A stretch of DNA of 64,000 nucleotides from Streptomyces pluripotens (GCF_000802245.2 NZ_CP021080.1:4278001-4342000); one strand, 5' to 3'. Positions 15,366 to 24,083 are shown, counted from the first letter of the stretch. Numbers and translations: made by a program. Notes: a model not told the origin generated them from the letters alone.

Positions 15366-17099
15366 ATGGGTGAAGGACGCTCCATCAAACAGTTCATGTG
15401 GGCCTATCAGCCTCACTACAGGATCGCGGTAGCGGTTCGGACAGAATCGACTCTTGAGGCGATTGGGTTTTACGGGGACCCGGATGTTGTGCTGGTTGGC
15501 TTCAAGGCAGCTGGTGATCATCAATTTGATGTATGCATTGAACCTGAAGACGGCCCCTACTCGCCCGATGAATTGGCGCATGTAAGGAAACGAGCAGCCG
15601 AGCTGTACGCAAGCCATCCAGATCGCAATATGATCCACAGCGTTGCCCACGTGCATAAACAACGCCATCAGGAACTACGCGATAGGATGCGCGCGCGAGC
15701 ACTCGAAGAGGCTTTTGAGGCAATGCCGCGAGAGCAAGGGAGGAGATTCTTTTCAAGTGGCTCAATCCGAGTGGGCGACTATGAAGTACATACGGTCATC
15801 AGTGTGGATAAGGCCGCTATCAAAAACGTTCCTCAGATCAAGACTGAGGAGCGTGATCGGTTCCATGTGCATCAGTCACTGGTGCATGCTGTAATTCGGG
15901 AGATCTTTCGACGCTCAGTCCGGGCCCTGTACATACCTGGCGATGGCTCCGCCTATTTGCCGGAGAGCGGGGACGAGATCGTAAGGAGCGCCACTGAATC
16001 AATGGTCCGCTCCATGTTGTACTGTGCTGGATTCTGGTTTGGCGGCGAGAATCATTTGCTCATGAGCGGCCTCTCTGCTCTGCCATATGAGGGGCGGCCA
16101 GGAGCGGGACGACTTATCATCGCCCAGCAGGACGATCCGGCTATTGAAGTATTCCTCAGGCTTAAACACCCAGTGAAGATGCGCAACGTGCCGGCCGTGC
16201 GAAAGCTTCTGGAGGCCAGCGGATCTCAATCGGACCTACTGTCGGATGGAGAAAGCGTCTACGGCCTTGGGGTAGTGAAGCCCGATTATGACGCTGATAG
16301 TGAAACGGTGTTTTCCGTCAGCTTCACCGCACGGGGCGTTTGGGAGTTTTCGCATGCAGATGAAGCGCTATTGATCGTGCGGGACGGCATCCCCCGTTTG
16401 CCGACGCTTGTACTCGATGAAGAGTATTTGGAAGATCTCGTGAGTCGCTTCTTTCCTGAAGCCGACCAGGACGCGCTACGTGAAGCTGCGCAAGCCGCCG
16501 GTAATCATAGGCACGGGGCGATGCTTATCATCTCAGGCGATGCGGCAGCCGAGGCTGAACGCCTGTCACCGCAAGCATGGTCAATCGAGCCGACTCGGCT
16601 AACTTCCCAGCTTTTGACACAGCTGACAGACATGGACGGAGCGATGCTCGTTGACCTGCAAGGTCGATGTCATGCCATCGGTGTAATTCTCGATGGTACC
16701 GCTCATAGTAGAGGAGATCCGGCTCGCGGTAGTCGATTTAATAATGCCATCCGGTACCTCGACAGTGAACGACCGCCAGCGATTGTTATCGTCTATAGCT
16801 CGGATGGCGTAATTAACATCCTGCCGCAACTACACCCTCGCGTCGAAAAGCAAATCGTGATGGATGCCGTTGAGCGCTATCTTGCTGTTGCTTCGGCGGA
16901 GTCGCTTAATATCAAAGAGTGCAATGAGGCTTGGGACGCAGTGAAGTCCTTTCGTTTCTACTTGTCGGGTACTCAATGCGAAGCCTTGAATGACGCCCGG
17001 GAGCGGGTGGACGAGTGGGAAGAGAAGAATCGGAATCTGCGAATCATCGAGTCAGATCTAGAGCCCGATCCAGACATGGATGATACGTACTGGATATGA
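15366..17099 (+). CDS. DisA_N/diadenylate-cyclase-like protein with long N-terminal domain
   Basis: A 577-residue protein. The C-terminal third looks like a DAC domain: HGAMLIIS (about 383-390), DGAMLVDLQGRCHAIGVILDG (about 424-444, containing the DGA motif), RGDPARGSRFNNAIRYL (about 449-465, at the position of the classic GTRHRAA) and SSDGVINILP. DAC domains make cyclic di-AMP from two ATP. The about 340-residue N-terminal part contains ALPYEGRPGAGRL and an LLSDGESVYGLG block that I associate with this longer DisA_N family. A GAGGGGTGA ribosome site precedes ATG 15366. The gene lies 73 bp after the Cap15-like gene in the same direction, so it may be part of the same defence operon. Activity is unproven because the RHR element is altered. 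Confidence 0.7.
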   Translation: MGEGRSIKQFMWAYQPHYRIAVAVRTESTLEAIGFYGDPDVVLVGFKAAGDHQFDVCIEPEDGPYSPDELAHVRKRAAELYASHPDRNMIHSVAHVHKQRHQELRDRMRARALEEAFEAMPREQGRRFFSSGSIRVGDYEVHTVISVDKAAIKNVPQIKTEERDRFHVHQSLVHAVIREIFRRSVRALYIPGDGSAYLPESGDEIVRSATESMVRSMLYCAGFWFGGENHLLMSGLSALPYEGRPGAGRLIIAQQDDPAIEVFLRLKHPVKMRNVPAVRKLLEASGSQSDLLSDGESVYGLGVVKPDYDADSETVFSVSFTARGVWEFSHADEALLIVRDGIPRLPTLVLDEEYLEDLVSRFFPEADQDALREAAQAAGNHRHGAMLIISGDAAAEAERLSPQAWSIEPTRLTSQLLTQLTDMDGAMLVDLQGRCHAIGVILDGTAHSRGDPARGSRFNNAIRYLDSERPPAIVIVYSSDGVINILPQLHPRVEKQIVMDAVERYLAVASAESLNIKECNEAWDAVKSFRFYLSGTQCEALNDARERVDEWEEKNRNLRIIESDLEPDPDMDDTYWI

Positions 17100-17326
17100 T
17101 TTCCGGTTGAGGGATGACCGGAGCTTCGGTTGGCTAGCCTTGTGCTTTCCCCCGGGCGGGTTGTTGGGGCGTCGCCACGTTCACTGTCGATCGGCGAGGG
17201 AGCGTTAGACTACGTGACCAGATCGCCCACCAGACTCCGGTTGATTGGGCGCTCCTTGTGCTGCACTGCTCCGCGGCCACGTCGCCGCTGGCGTGTGAAC
17301 TTAGCCTTAGCCCCACATTCTCCTGA

Positions 17327-17872
17327 CTACTTAGAGTCAGGCAATCTCACTTCAAGCGAAATTGCGGTGTGAGTCTCATCCGACTGGAGCGGCTGCTGGT
17401 CGCAATACAGCTTCTCCGTACCTGCGCCGTAGACGCTAAACCTGACCGTCACGTTGCCGCTGCTGAAGCCTGGGTAGTTACTCTTCTTGCCGACAGTGTC
17501 CCAGTACTGTTCAACATACGGATACGGAGAACTGTTGCGCACCAGACTATATCCGTTCTCGGCTGCAGCTTTAGTGATCAGCTCGACCGCATCATCTTTA
17601 CTCGCATCTAACTCGTAAAGTGATGCATAGTGAGGCGCGTAGTTGTCAGGTCCTCGCCCTGGATCGCCCGAACCGCACACTTTTACCGCCCCGCTCTGGA
17701 CAAGAATTTTCTCCAGCGGAGAAGATGCTTCTTGCGCATAATTGTGTGTAACCCAATAAAAAAGGCCTGCCACAAGTAGTGCAATGGCGATCGCAGCACC
17801 AGCACCGATGATAATGAATCGTTTCTTCTGCCCTAGCGCGGCGGAAGCGGAGGTTTTACTTTGCTCTTTCAT
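17327..17872 (-). CDS. Single-pass membrane protein with extracytoplasmic domain (181 aa)
   Basis: A basic N-terminus (MKEQSKTSASAALGQKKR) is followed by one TM helix (about 19-40, FIIIGAGAAIAIALLVAGLF) and an about 140-residue extracytoplasmic part. That part has two Cys (VKVCGSGDP and LYCDQQP) that could form a disulphide. No family is recognised. It has its own promoter, diverges from the cutinase gene and faces the DAC-like gene tail to tail. The 225 bp before its stop (17102-17326) contain no gene. Confidence 0.6.
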   Translation of the reverse strand: MKEQSKTSASAALGQKKRFIIIGAGAAIAIALLVAGLFYWVTHNYAQEASSPLEKILVQSGAVKVCGSGDPGRGPDNYAPHYASLYELDASKDDAVELITKAAAENGYSLVRNSSPYPYVEQYWDTVGKKSNYPGFSSGNVTVRFSVYGAGTEKLYCDQQPLQSDETHTAISLEVRLPDSK

Positions 17873-17898
17873 GTGCAGCTCTCGTTAAATTCACCCCT

Positions 17899-17927
17899 AT
17901 TTTAAGTCAAATTCGATCAGTGGGCAA
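17899..17927 (-). promoter_or_regulatory. Promoter for the single-pass membrane protein
   Basis: On the minus strand, TTGCCC (17927-17922) and TAAAAT (17904-17899) are separated by 17 bp. Transcription would start near 17892, about 20 bases before the ATG at 17872. Confidence 0.55.
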
Positions 17928-17958
17928 GTGAAGGTAGCCTAAGCTTCCTTGAACTTAT

Positions 17959-17985
17959 TTGCAATTATGTTAATGTATCTATAAT
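17959..17985 (+). promoter_or_regulatory. Promoter for the cutinase-like gene
   Basis: A consensus TATAAT (17980-17985) lies 15 bp after TTGCAA (17959-17964) in an AT-rich intergenic stretch. The predicted leader is about 48 bases and carries AGAGGTGA just before TTG 18040. Confidence 0.5.
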
Positions 17986-18039
17986 CCCTAATTGCTAATT
18001 GGGGAGCCGCAGCTTAAAAACAGAAGAGAGGTGAATCAA

Positions 18040-19953
18040 TTGCGCATCACTGCGCAAAGCCGATTGCGGATCCTCCTGCTCTGCATGGCCATGCTGTGCG
18101 GCAGTTTGGGCTTGACGATCTTCGGACCGGTAACCTCGGCAAAGGCTGATCCCGCCTGCATGAAAAATGGCGGTGTCTACGTTGTCTTCGCGCGTGGCTC
18201 AGGCGAAAGCTTTGACGGCGCGCAAGCAAGGGCGTTCAAAACGTCCGTCCTTAGTATCCTCGCTAGCTACGAGGCGCCTCGTGCTTGGGTTGAGCTCGGC
18301 AATCTCGATAACGCCCAGCAGCCACAGGATCAACTGAGTCCGGGCAGGTATCCAGCAGTAGGTTGGGCCGACTGGGGCATCCTCACCGGGATGGACGGCT
18401 ACTACGATAGCGTCTGGACTGGCGTCAGCGAGCTCGTTACCCATCTCAACGACCGTGCGAGTCGCTGCCCCAGGGAGTCCATCGTCGTCGGTGGTTATTC
18501 TCAGGGTGCCGAGGTTGTCGGTTACGCCATGAACAGCATCAGCGACTACACACGGAGCCATATCGGTTACGTGGCGCTGTATGGCGATCCACGGAGTACG
18601 GCCTGCAATATGGTCGTTCGCGTTCCGTGGGCACGTGGTGACGCCAATTGCGCTCTGGGGTCGCTCCGCATTCGTGTTCCATACGTACCGAGTTCGCTCG
18701 CCGATCGAACTGGTAGCTGGTGTGACAAGCGTGATGGCATCTGCACCGGCAACAAAGCGTATTTGCCCGTTGCGGGCAATCCGTTGAGCACTCACGGTAG
18801 CGCTTACCAGGACCATTGGATTCCCGATCCCGATTCTGCGCTGGAGATCGTGAACAAGGCGTTCTCCAAGCTGGGCGAGTTGAGCTCGATCCAGATAGCG
18901 GGTCCGAGCTACACCATCACTCCGCCGGATACTTCGGCGGACTCGCCGGCGGCTCCGCCCCCACCTCCCACCGTCAAATCCCTCAAACGCACCACCGACT
19001 CCTCCGGCACACCCCAAGTCTACGCCGCCACACAGTCGGCCATCACGGAAGCCTGGTGGCATCCGGGTGGAGATGGTGTCCACACGAGCGAAGTGATTCA
19101 CATCGCTCAGGACAACATCGTGGGGTTCGACAAGGTCAACTTGCCGGAAGGCAAGCAGGCCGTGTATACCGCGGTTCCGGATGGGATCTGGGAGACCTGG
19201 TGGGATGCGCAACATTCCCCGGGGAGTGCCAAGATCATCAGCGGGCTCAGTGGTGTGCGGTCGGTCATCGCGGCCAACCGCTGGGAAGGCGGCCAGTACG
19301 TTCACCGGCTGTACGTCCTGGCGAGCGACGGACCGTACGAGTTCTGGTGGAAAGATGGCGACCCGGAGGGAATTCACAAATCCCGCCTGGTCAACATCAA
19401 CAACCCAGTCACCATGGTCAAGTCCACTGGCCCGGACGGCGAAGACCAGTTGTATGTCGCTAGCGCCGGCTGGGTGTACGAAATCTGGTGGAAGAGTGAG
19501 GGCGTGAAGTACGGCACCATCCTCAATATCTCACAGGGCGACATCAACTCGCTCAGCAAGACGTTGGTGAGTGGCGAGCAGCGCCTGTTCACTGGCACTT
19601 CCACATCCGTGTGGCAGAGCAAGTGGAACGGATCCACTGCCCCGGCGCACAGCGCCGAGGTCTCGGGCCGAACTGGCATCATCCACTCCCAAGCCATGCG
19701 CACGGGCAGTGCCTACCAGATCTACATCGCCACAACCGGTGGCGTGCGTGAGTTCTGGTACACAAGCAGCGGCGCTGGCAACAGCAACGTTGTGAACCGT
19801 TCGCAGCAGGGCGACATCTCTACCTTCGTGAAGTTCAACGACGGCGCAGCCCAACAGATCTACACCGGCACCAACCGTGGTGAGGTATACGAGACCTGGT
19901 GGGGTGGTGGGACAAGTCCCACCACGAGCAAGTTGTTTGAGGTGGCGAGGTAG
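18040..19953 (+). CDS. Secreted cutinase-family hydrolase with seven-repeat W-rich propeller-like domain
   Basis: TTG 18040 is preferred: AGAGGTGA lies directly upstream, and it gives a clean signal peptide (about 1-36, ending TSAKA before DPAC). The catalytic domain (about 37-280) has GYSQGAEVV with nucleophile Ser154, CDKRDGIC carrying the probable Asp, and His252 in STHGSAYQDHW, the cutinase triad. A Pro-rich linker (about 295-311) leads to seven repeats of about 45 residues, each with a W-rich strand (EAWW, ETWW, EFWW, EIWW, QSKW, EFWY, ETWW). This suggests a seven-bladed propeller of lectin type. It probably hydrolyses esters on a surface or polymer that the propeller binds. Two terminators follow. 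Confidence 0.8.
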   Translation: MRITAQSRLRILLLCMAMLCGSLGLTIFGPVTSAKADPACMKNGGVYVVFARGSGESFDGAQARAFKTSVLSILASYEAPRAWVELGNLDNAQQPQDQLSPGRYPAVGWADWGILTGMDGYYDSVWTGVSELVTHLNDRASRCPRESIVVGGYSQGAEVVGYAMNSISDYTRSHIGYVALYGDPRSTACNMVVRVPWARGDANCALGSLRIRVPYVPSSLADRTGSWCDKRDGICTGNKAYLPVAGNPLSTHGSAYQDHWIPDPDSALEIVNKAFSKLGELSSIQIAGPSYTITPPDTSADSPAAPPPPPTVKSLKRTTDSSGTPQVYAATQSAITEAWWHPGGDGVHTSEVIHIAQDNIVGFDKVNLPEGKQAVYTAVPDGIWETWWDAQHSPGSAKIISGLSGVRSVIAANRWEGGQYVHRLYVLASDGPYEFWWKDGDPEGIHKSRLVNINNPVTMVKSTGPDGEDQLYVASAGWVYEIWWKSEGVKYGTILNISQGDINSLSKTLVSGEQRLFTGTSTSVWQSKWNGSTAPAHSAEVSGRTGIIHSQAMRTGSAYQIYIATTGGVREFWYTSSGAGNSNVVNRSQQGDISTFVKFNDGAAQQIYTGTNRGEVYETWWGGGTSPTTSKLFEVAR

Positions 19954-19969
19954 ATGGAGGCTTAGCTCA

Positions 19970-20010
19970 GCCCGGACGGCATGTCGCTTAGGAGCGACAA
20001 GCGTCCGGGC
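19970..20010 (+). terminator. Hairpin after the cutinase-like gene
   Basis: gcccggacg (19970-19978) pairs with cgtccgggc (20002-20010), with an inner tgtcgct/agcgaca stem. No T-run follows directly. Confidence 0.65.
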
Positions 20011-20052
20011 GGGCTGGCCGCACCTCTCGGAATGTAGTTTGTGGCTTGCCTG

Positions 20053-20090
20053 CCCTCTGAAGTTTTCGACTTCACGAGGGTGGGTTTTTT
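20053..20090 (+). terminator. Intrinsic terminator with T6 tract
   Basis: ccctc-tgaag pairs with cttca-cgaggg around a short loop, followed by gggTTTTTT (20082-20090). This is the second terminator behind the cutinase-like gene. Confidence 0.75.
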
Positions 20091-20190
20091 AAATTCTTGC
20101 TAATTACATGGCGGTCCTAGTTGCCATCCAGCTATTGGCCCGATCAACCGGAAGTCGCTATTCCTCTTGATTATTGTGTGAAGTTCGCGC

Positions 20191-20212
20191 ATACTCTAGT
20201 TCCATAGAGTAT
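20191..20212. promoter_or_regulatory. 8-bp inverted repeat operator before the nuclease operon
   Basis: atactcta (20191-20198) and tagagtat (20205-20212) are perfect reverse complements around 6 bp. The repeat abuts the ribosome site (AGAGAAGG) of the 41-residue ORF, where a repressor would block transcription start. Confidence 0.55.
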
Positions 20213-20225
20213 AGAGAAGGTGATG

Positions 20226-20351
20226 ATGACCGCACCGGAAGAGAAGCTGGTCTACTGGCAAGAGCTATCAAGTAAAATCGAGCAAACAAGCGTTATTGTG
20301 CGACGAGGCTTCAGGTGCCATTCCGTCAGGGAGGACAATTATGAAGTTTAG
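20226..20351 (+). CDS. Small ORF (41 aa) overlapping the nuclease-like gene
   Basis: ATG 20226 (or 20223) follows AGAAGG at 5-8 bases. The product starts MTAPEEKLVYWQELSSKIEQ and ends 11 bases inside the next gene, so translation would be coupled. No family is recognised. It could be a leader peptide or a small partner such as an antitoxin or autoregulator binding the inverted repeat just upstream, which is inference only. Confidence 0.45.
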   Translation: MTAPEEKLVYWQELSSKIEQTSVIVRRGFRCHSVREDNYEV

Positions 20352-21372
20352 ACGTAGGAACTCCGAAGCGCTCGCTGACTTGATTTGCGGAAACCTGGGC
20401 GCGGAATCCCCTGGGCCAGGTGAGGAGCCGAAGTACTTCCCCTATCGGTCGAGCATGTATATCACCGAGTTTTTTCAGGAGCTTGATACGGACTGGGCTC
20501 ACGACGGATCTACTCGTCATCGCTGGGTCGCCGACGTTCTCGACGCCATGCTGAGCGAGCCTCACGATGGCCCGACGCACCCGCCCGAGATTTTCTGTCG
20601 CCTCATCGACCAATTGATGAGTCCGAGCGATGCATTGAATGAGGGGCCGGATCGACAGCACGCGTTGGAGCAACTGAACGCTGTGCTCAACCGGGAGGGC
20701 TTCGAGGCCTTCTATGGCGACGACCGCCATTGCTATGTACGGCATGTGGGCACGAACACGGTCACGGTACTGCAAGCAAATCCGCATCGACCGCTGACGG
20801 CCGTAGAGGTCAAGCGCCGTAACGACCTTGCGGCTTACCTTGATAAGTGCAGCGAAGATGAGCTGATCGAAGAGGTCCTGCTACCGCTCTTCCGGCAGCT
20901 TGGGTTCCACCGCATCACGGCAGCCGGCCATCGAGACAAGGCACTCGAATACGGCAAGGACATCTGGATGCGCTACACCTTGCCGACGCAGCACTTGCTC
21001 TACTTCGGAATCCAAGTGAAGAAGGGCAAGCTCGACGCATCCGGTGTTACGAGGGCAGGCAACGCAAACGTTGCCGAGATCCACAACCAAGCTTTGATGA
21101 TGCTGGCGCACGAGATCTTCGACCCGGAAGCCAACAAGCGGGTTCTCGTTGACCATGCCTTCATAGTGGCGGGCGGCGAGATTACCAAAGCTGCTCGGAA
21201 CTGGATCGGCAACGCGCTTGATGATGCTAAGCGAAGCCAGATCATGTTCATCGACCGGGCCGACATCTTGAATCTCTACGTTGTAACCAACTTGCCCCTC
21301 CCTGAGAAGGCGATCCCGAAAGAGGCTAATCCGTGGGGTGGAGGCGGCTTCAGCGACGAGCCACCGTTCTGA
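20341..21372 (+). CDS. PD-(D/E)XK nuclease-like protein with AbiJ-type N-terminal domain
   Basis: ATG 20341 has GGGAGG 5-6 bases upstream; the frame is open further but without a ribosome site. The 343-residue product has an N-terminal helical region (RHRWVADVLDAMLSEPHDGP, ALEQLNAVLNREGFEAF) resembling abortive-infection AbiJ N-terminal domains. A C-terminal Mrr-like core contains GKDIWM (metal-binding Asp) and FGIQVKKGKLD (QxK motif). It is predicted to cut DNA or RNA in a defence response. Nuclease identity is by motif only. Convergent with the DUF3846 gene 45 bp away. Confidence 0.6.
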   Translation: MKFRRRNSEALADLICGNLGAESPGPGEEPKYFPYRSSMYITEFFQELDTDWAHDGSTRHRWVADVLDAMLSEPHDGPTHPPEIFCRLIDQLMSPSDALNEGPDRQHALEQLNAVLNREGFEAFYGDDRHCYVRHVGTNTVTVLQANPHRPLTAVEVKRRNDLAAYLDKCSEDELIEEVLLPLFRQLGFHRITAAGHRDKALEYGKDIWMRYTLPTQHLLYFGIQVKKGKLDASGVTRAGNANVAEIHNQALMMLAHEIFDPEANKRVLVDHAFIVAGGEITKAARNWIGNALDDAKRSQIMFIDRADILNLYVVTNLPLPEKAIPKEANPWGGGGFSDEPPF

Positions 21373-21417
21373 GGGGGGTGTCCGCCGCCCAAGCCGTAGC
21401 TCGGGCGGCGGTTTGAT

Positions 21418-22263
21418 TCAGTACTCCAACCGCTGACACTGCTCCTTCGAAGCGGCCAACAGTCGGCGCACCAGTGAAGCGAGCTCACCACGCTCAATGA
21501 GCGGCAATACAGTGATGCTCTCGAACGCGACGCTGTGACGAATAGTCAACCACTCGTCACCACCCTCGACCTGCTGAATGAAGCACAGGTCGCGGTGGTA
21601 GAACGCCGTGCCGATTCCCCACGAGGCAGCCGTGATTCGCTCCTCCAGCTCCTCGACGGTGAAGCACTCCTCGAAGCTGCCCTCGGTGAACGGCGGGTCG
21701 GTGGCCGCCACGATCGCCGGGTTCTCCTTCCCGATGCGCAGCCACTCCTGGATGAGCTTGGCCTGTTCGTCCTCGGTTTCGGCCACGATCTGTACGTCCT
21801 GGAGCTGGCTGAACATCCGCACCAGATGGACGCCGAAGCCGTACGCCTCGAACCACGAGTCGAACGGCCGTAGGTGTCCGTAGAACTTCTCGTCGCCCTC
21901 GCCCTGCACCAACACGCGGTAGCGCTTGGTGTGGAAGAGGAGGTCAACCAGTTCCGTCGGTGCTGTGGTGTCGTCGCCGTGCCTGTCAGGGACGCCGACG
22001 ATGAAGGCGTCACCGGCGATGACGTCCTGGTCGCGGAACGCGGCGTTATGGGCCCACAGCAGCGCCGTAGCCCTGGGGTTGAACGGCAACCCGTCGAGCT
22101 TGCCTTCGTCGTTGAGGTACATGGTCGCCGCCGGCCGTTCCAGGTTGATGACCTGAAGATGGCCGCCGACAAGCGCACGGAACGCGTCGACGTCCCGTTT
22201 GTCGAGCTGCTCCAGCCGCGCCGGTTCTGCCGGATCGGCTGGTATCACGATTGCGGTCAGCAT
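21418..22263 (-). CDS. DUF3846-containing protein
   Basis: ATG 22263 gives a 281-residue protein starting MLTAIVIPADPAEPARLEQL. The first about 110 residues (LVGGHLQVINLERPAATMYL, then LPFNPRATALLW, then DVIAGDAFIVG) match DUF3846, a short domain frequent on Streptomyces plasmids and phages. The remaining about 170 residues have no recognised domain. The longer in-frame upstream start is rejected because that part is compositionally biased. It follows the RHH gene by 161 bp in the same orientation. The role is unknown. Confidence 0.65.
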   Translation of the reverse strand: MLTAIVIPADPAEPARLEQLDKRDVDAFRALVGGHLQVINLERPAATMYLNDEGKLDGLPFNPRATALLWAHNAAFRDQDVIAGDAFIVGVPDRHGDDTTAPTELVDLLFHTKRYRVLVQGEGDEKFYGHLRPFDSWFEAYGFGVHLVRMFSQLQDVQIVAETEDEQAKLIQEWLRIGKENPAIVAATDPPFTEGSFEECFTVEELEERITAASWGIGTAFYHRDLCFIQQVEGGDEWLTIRHSVAFESITVLPLIERGELASLVRRLLAASKEQCQRLEY

Positions 22264-22424
22264 GTCCGCTCGCTTCTGGACCCTTCGGGCTTTTGCCTGG
22301 TGGGCGGGTCCGGTTCCGCACCAGGCCGATCGCCCGCAGAGGGAGCACGGTCTGATGTGGAAGTGGGGGAGCGGAGGGCGGACAACATGCGTCCGCCGCT
22401 CCACTCCCTTCAGGGGGGATGGCC

Positions 22425-22742
22425 TTACTTGGCCGACTCACCCCGTCGCCGACTTGTCGTCGTGTCGGCGGCTTCGGCTGCCGGGGAGGCCTCCCCGAAC
22501 AGCCCTTGGATGGCTCCGCGTCGGGCGGCAGCCTCGCGCTCGATCTCCTCAAGCGCGGCAGCAGCGCGAGCCGCAAAGTCCGGCTCGGCCTTCTTGGTGT
22601 CCACGTACAGCTCTACGGCGCGCAGAGCTGCGTCACCCAGCGAAATGTTGTCGAGCTGAGCGACCAGGGTGAACTGCGCGTGCAGGGCGTCCGGCACCTT
22701 GATGCCGAGCGTCTTCACGCCGCCGTTGGTGGGTCCCGCCAT
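22425..22742 (-). CDS. Ribbon-helix-helix-like DNA-binding protein
   Basis: ATG 22742 has a strong GAGGAGG ribosome site. The 105-residue product begins MAGPTNGGVKTLGIKVPDAL; the VKTLGIKVPDALHAQFTLVA strand plus two helices is a ribbon-helix-helix pattern. A charged helix (AARAAAALEEIEREAAARR) and disordered tail follow. It is probably a transcriptional autoregulator or partition-like protein of the element. It lies 76 bp downstream of the methyltransferase gene and upstream of the DUF3846 gene, all in the same direction. Confidence 0.6.
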   Translation of the reverse strand: MAGPTNGGVKTLGIKVPDALHAQFTLVAQLDNISLGDAALRAVELYVDTKKAEPDFAARAAAALEEIEREAAARRGAIQGLFGEASPAAEAADTTTSRRRGESAK

Positions 22743-22818
22743 GGGAGCCTCCTCGATGCTGTGCGACCGGCCATCCGATTTCGGATGACGACAACGGCCG
22801 CATGACACCGACGAGGTG

Positions 22819-23898
22819 TCAGTGCGTCGGCGTGCGTTTGCGCCGCTGCGCCGTGATGCGCTGCCGGGCCATAGCGGCGTACTCGGGGTTCAGCTCGATA
22901 CCGAGCCAGTCACGGCCGTGCTTCTCGGCAGCGAGCGCCGTGGTGCCGGTACCCATGAACGGGTCGAGCACGACGCCGGGCACACCTTCGGCTTTGTGGG
23001 TGCAGCTTGGTTGCAGTGCACCCACGGCGAGCAATCGGTCGCCACGACGTTCTAGCTCGCGTTGCCATGCTGCTCCGCAGACAGAACACACGCGCTCCGG
23101 GCATGTCGCGAGCAAGGGGCGTTCGGCGAGGCGCAGGGGGAAGGCCGCGAAGTGGCCGCCTCGGAACCCGGCTGTCGGCAGTGTCCAGACGTCGCCGGGG
23201 TTCTTGCCGAGCGGATGACCAGCAGCCCCAGATGCCTTGAGGTGCCCCAGCCCGCGGTTGTCGTTGAGCGTCCAGCCGGGCCGGCTGGTCGCGCCGGCGC
23301 TTGGGGGCGGGTAGACGCGCGCGGTGTCTCGTGTGGCCTGCGGCTTCGTGGTGACGAGCGGTTGCCGAATGGCATCGAGGTTGAAGTAGTAGCTGCGCGA
23401 ACGGGTGAAGAAGTAGATCAGCTCGTGCGTTGTGGTCAGCCGGTCGCCGACAGATGACGGCATGGGGTTGGACTTCGCCCAGATGACTTGGTTGCGGAGT
23501 ATCCAGCCGTCACGGATGAGCGCCAACGCTACGCGGGACGGGCCGAGCAGCAGGCTCTTGGTGGGTGCGCCCTCGGTTGGGTGGCGGGCGTAGCTGTCGC
23601 CCAGGTTCAGCCAGAGCGAACCGGTCGGGCGCAGGACGCGAGCGAACTCGTGGGCCGCAACACGCAGACCCTCGACCCAACCGTCTACGTCGGGTTCTGC
23701 GCCGAGTTGCTGGTCGTGGCCGTAGTCGCGGACGCCGAAGTACGGCGGGCTCGTGATGATGGTGTCGATGGATGACGCCGGGAGTTCGGCAAGCTGGTCG
23801 CGTACGTCGCCGATGAGGATTTTGTTGCGGGGGAGCTTCGTGGTGCGCGCTGAATGGCTTTCGGTTTGTGGATAGTCTCCTTTGCTCACGTGGGTCAT
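22819..23898 (-). CDS. Site-specific DNA methyltransferase (beta-class N4/N6) with zinc-ribbon insertion
   Basis: A 359-residue protein. Motif IV is TSPPYFG (about residues 49-55), and the SAM-binding motif VVLDPFMGTGTTALAAEKHG lies near the C-terminus, an order that fits the beta class. Between them is a Cys-rich insertion (ATCPERVCSVCGAAW, then PSCTHK) that probably binds zinc. It transfers methyl to exocyclic amino groups of A or C. The ribosome site is AAGGAAA. It diverges from the second methyltransferase gene at 24167. Whether it serves the NotI-like enzyme or is an orphan is open. Confidence 0.88.
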   Translation of the reverse strand: MTHVSKGDYPQTESHSARTTKLPRNKILIGDVRDQLAELPASSIDTIITSPPYFGVRDYGHDQQLGAEPDVDGWVEGLRVAAHEFARVLRPTGSLWLNLGDSYARHPTEGAPTKSLLLGPSRVALALIRDGWILRNQVIWAKSNPMPSSVGDRLTTTHELIYFFTRSRSYYFNLDAIRQPLVTTKPQATRDTARVYPPPSAGATSRPGWTLNDNRGLGHLKASGAAGHPLGKNPGDVWTLPTAGFRGGHFAAFPLRLAERPLLATCPERVCSVCGAAWQRELERRGDRLLAVGALQPSCTHKAEGVPGVVLDPFMGTGTTALAAEKHGRDWLGIELNPEYAAMARQRITAQRRKRTPTH

Positions 23899-24083
23899 AA
23901 CTGTTTCCTTGTTTAGTTGTGCTTGATCTTAGATGGCTAGGGTACGGTCGGCTTGGCGTTCATTAGACTGAGGATGACCTAACGTCCTGCCTCTGTTTTG
24001 ACCAGATACCGTACGTTATCTCTCACGCTGGGCCACAGCGTCTTTTGGGTTCGCGATCCTTGTTTTGTTTCGCTGCGCCAATG

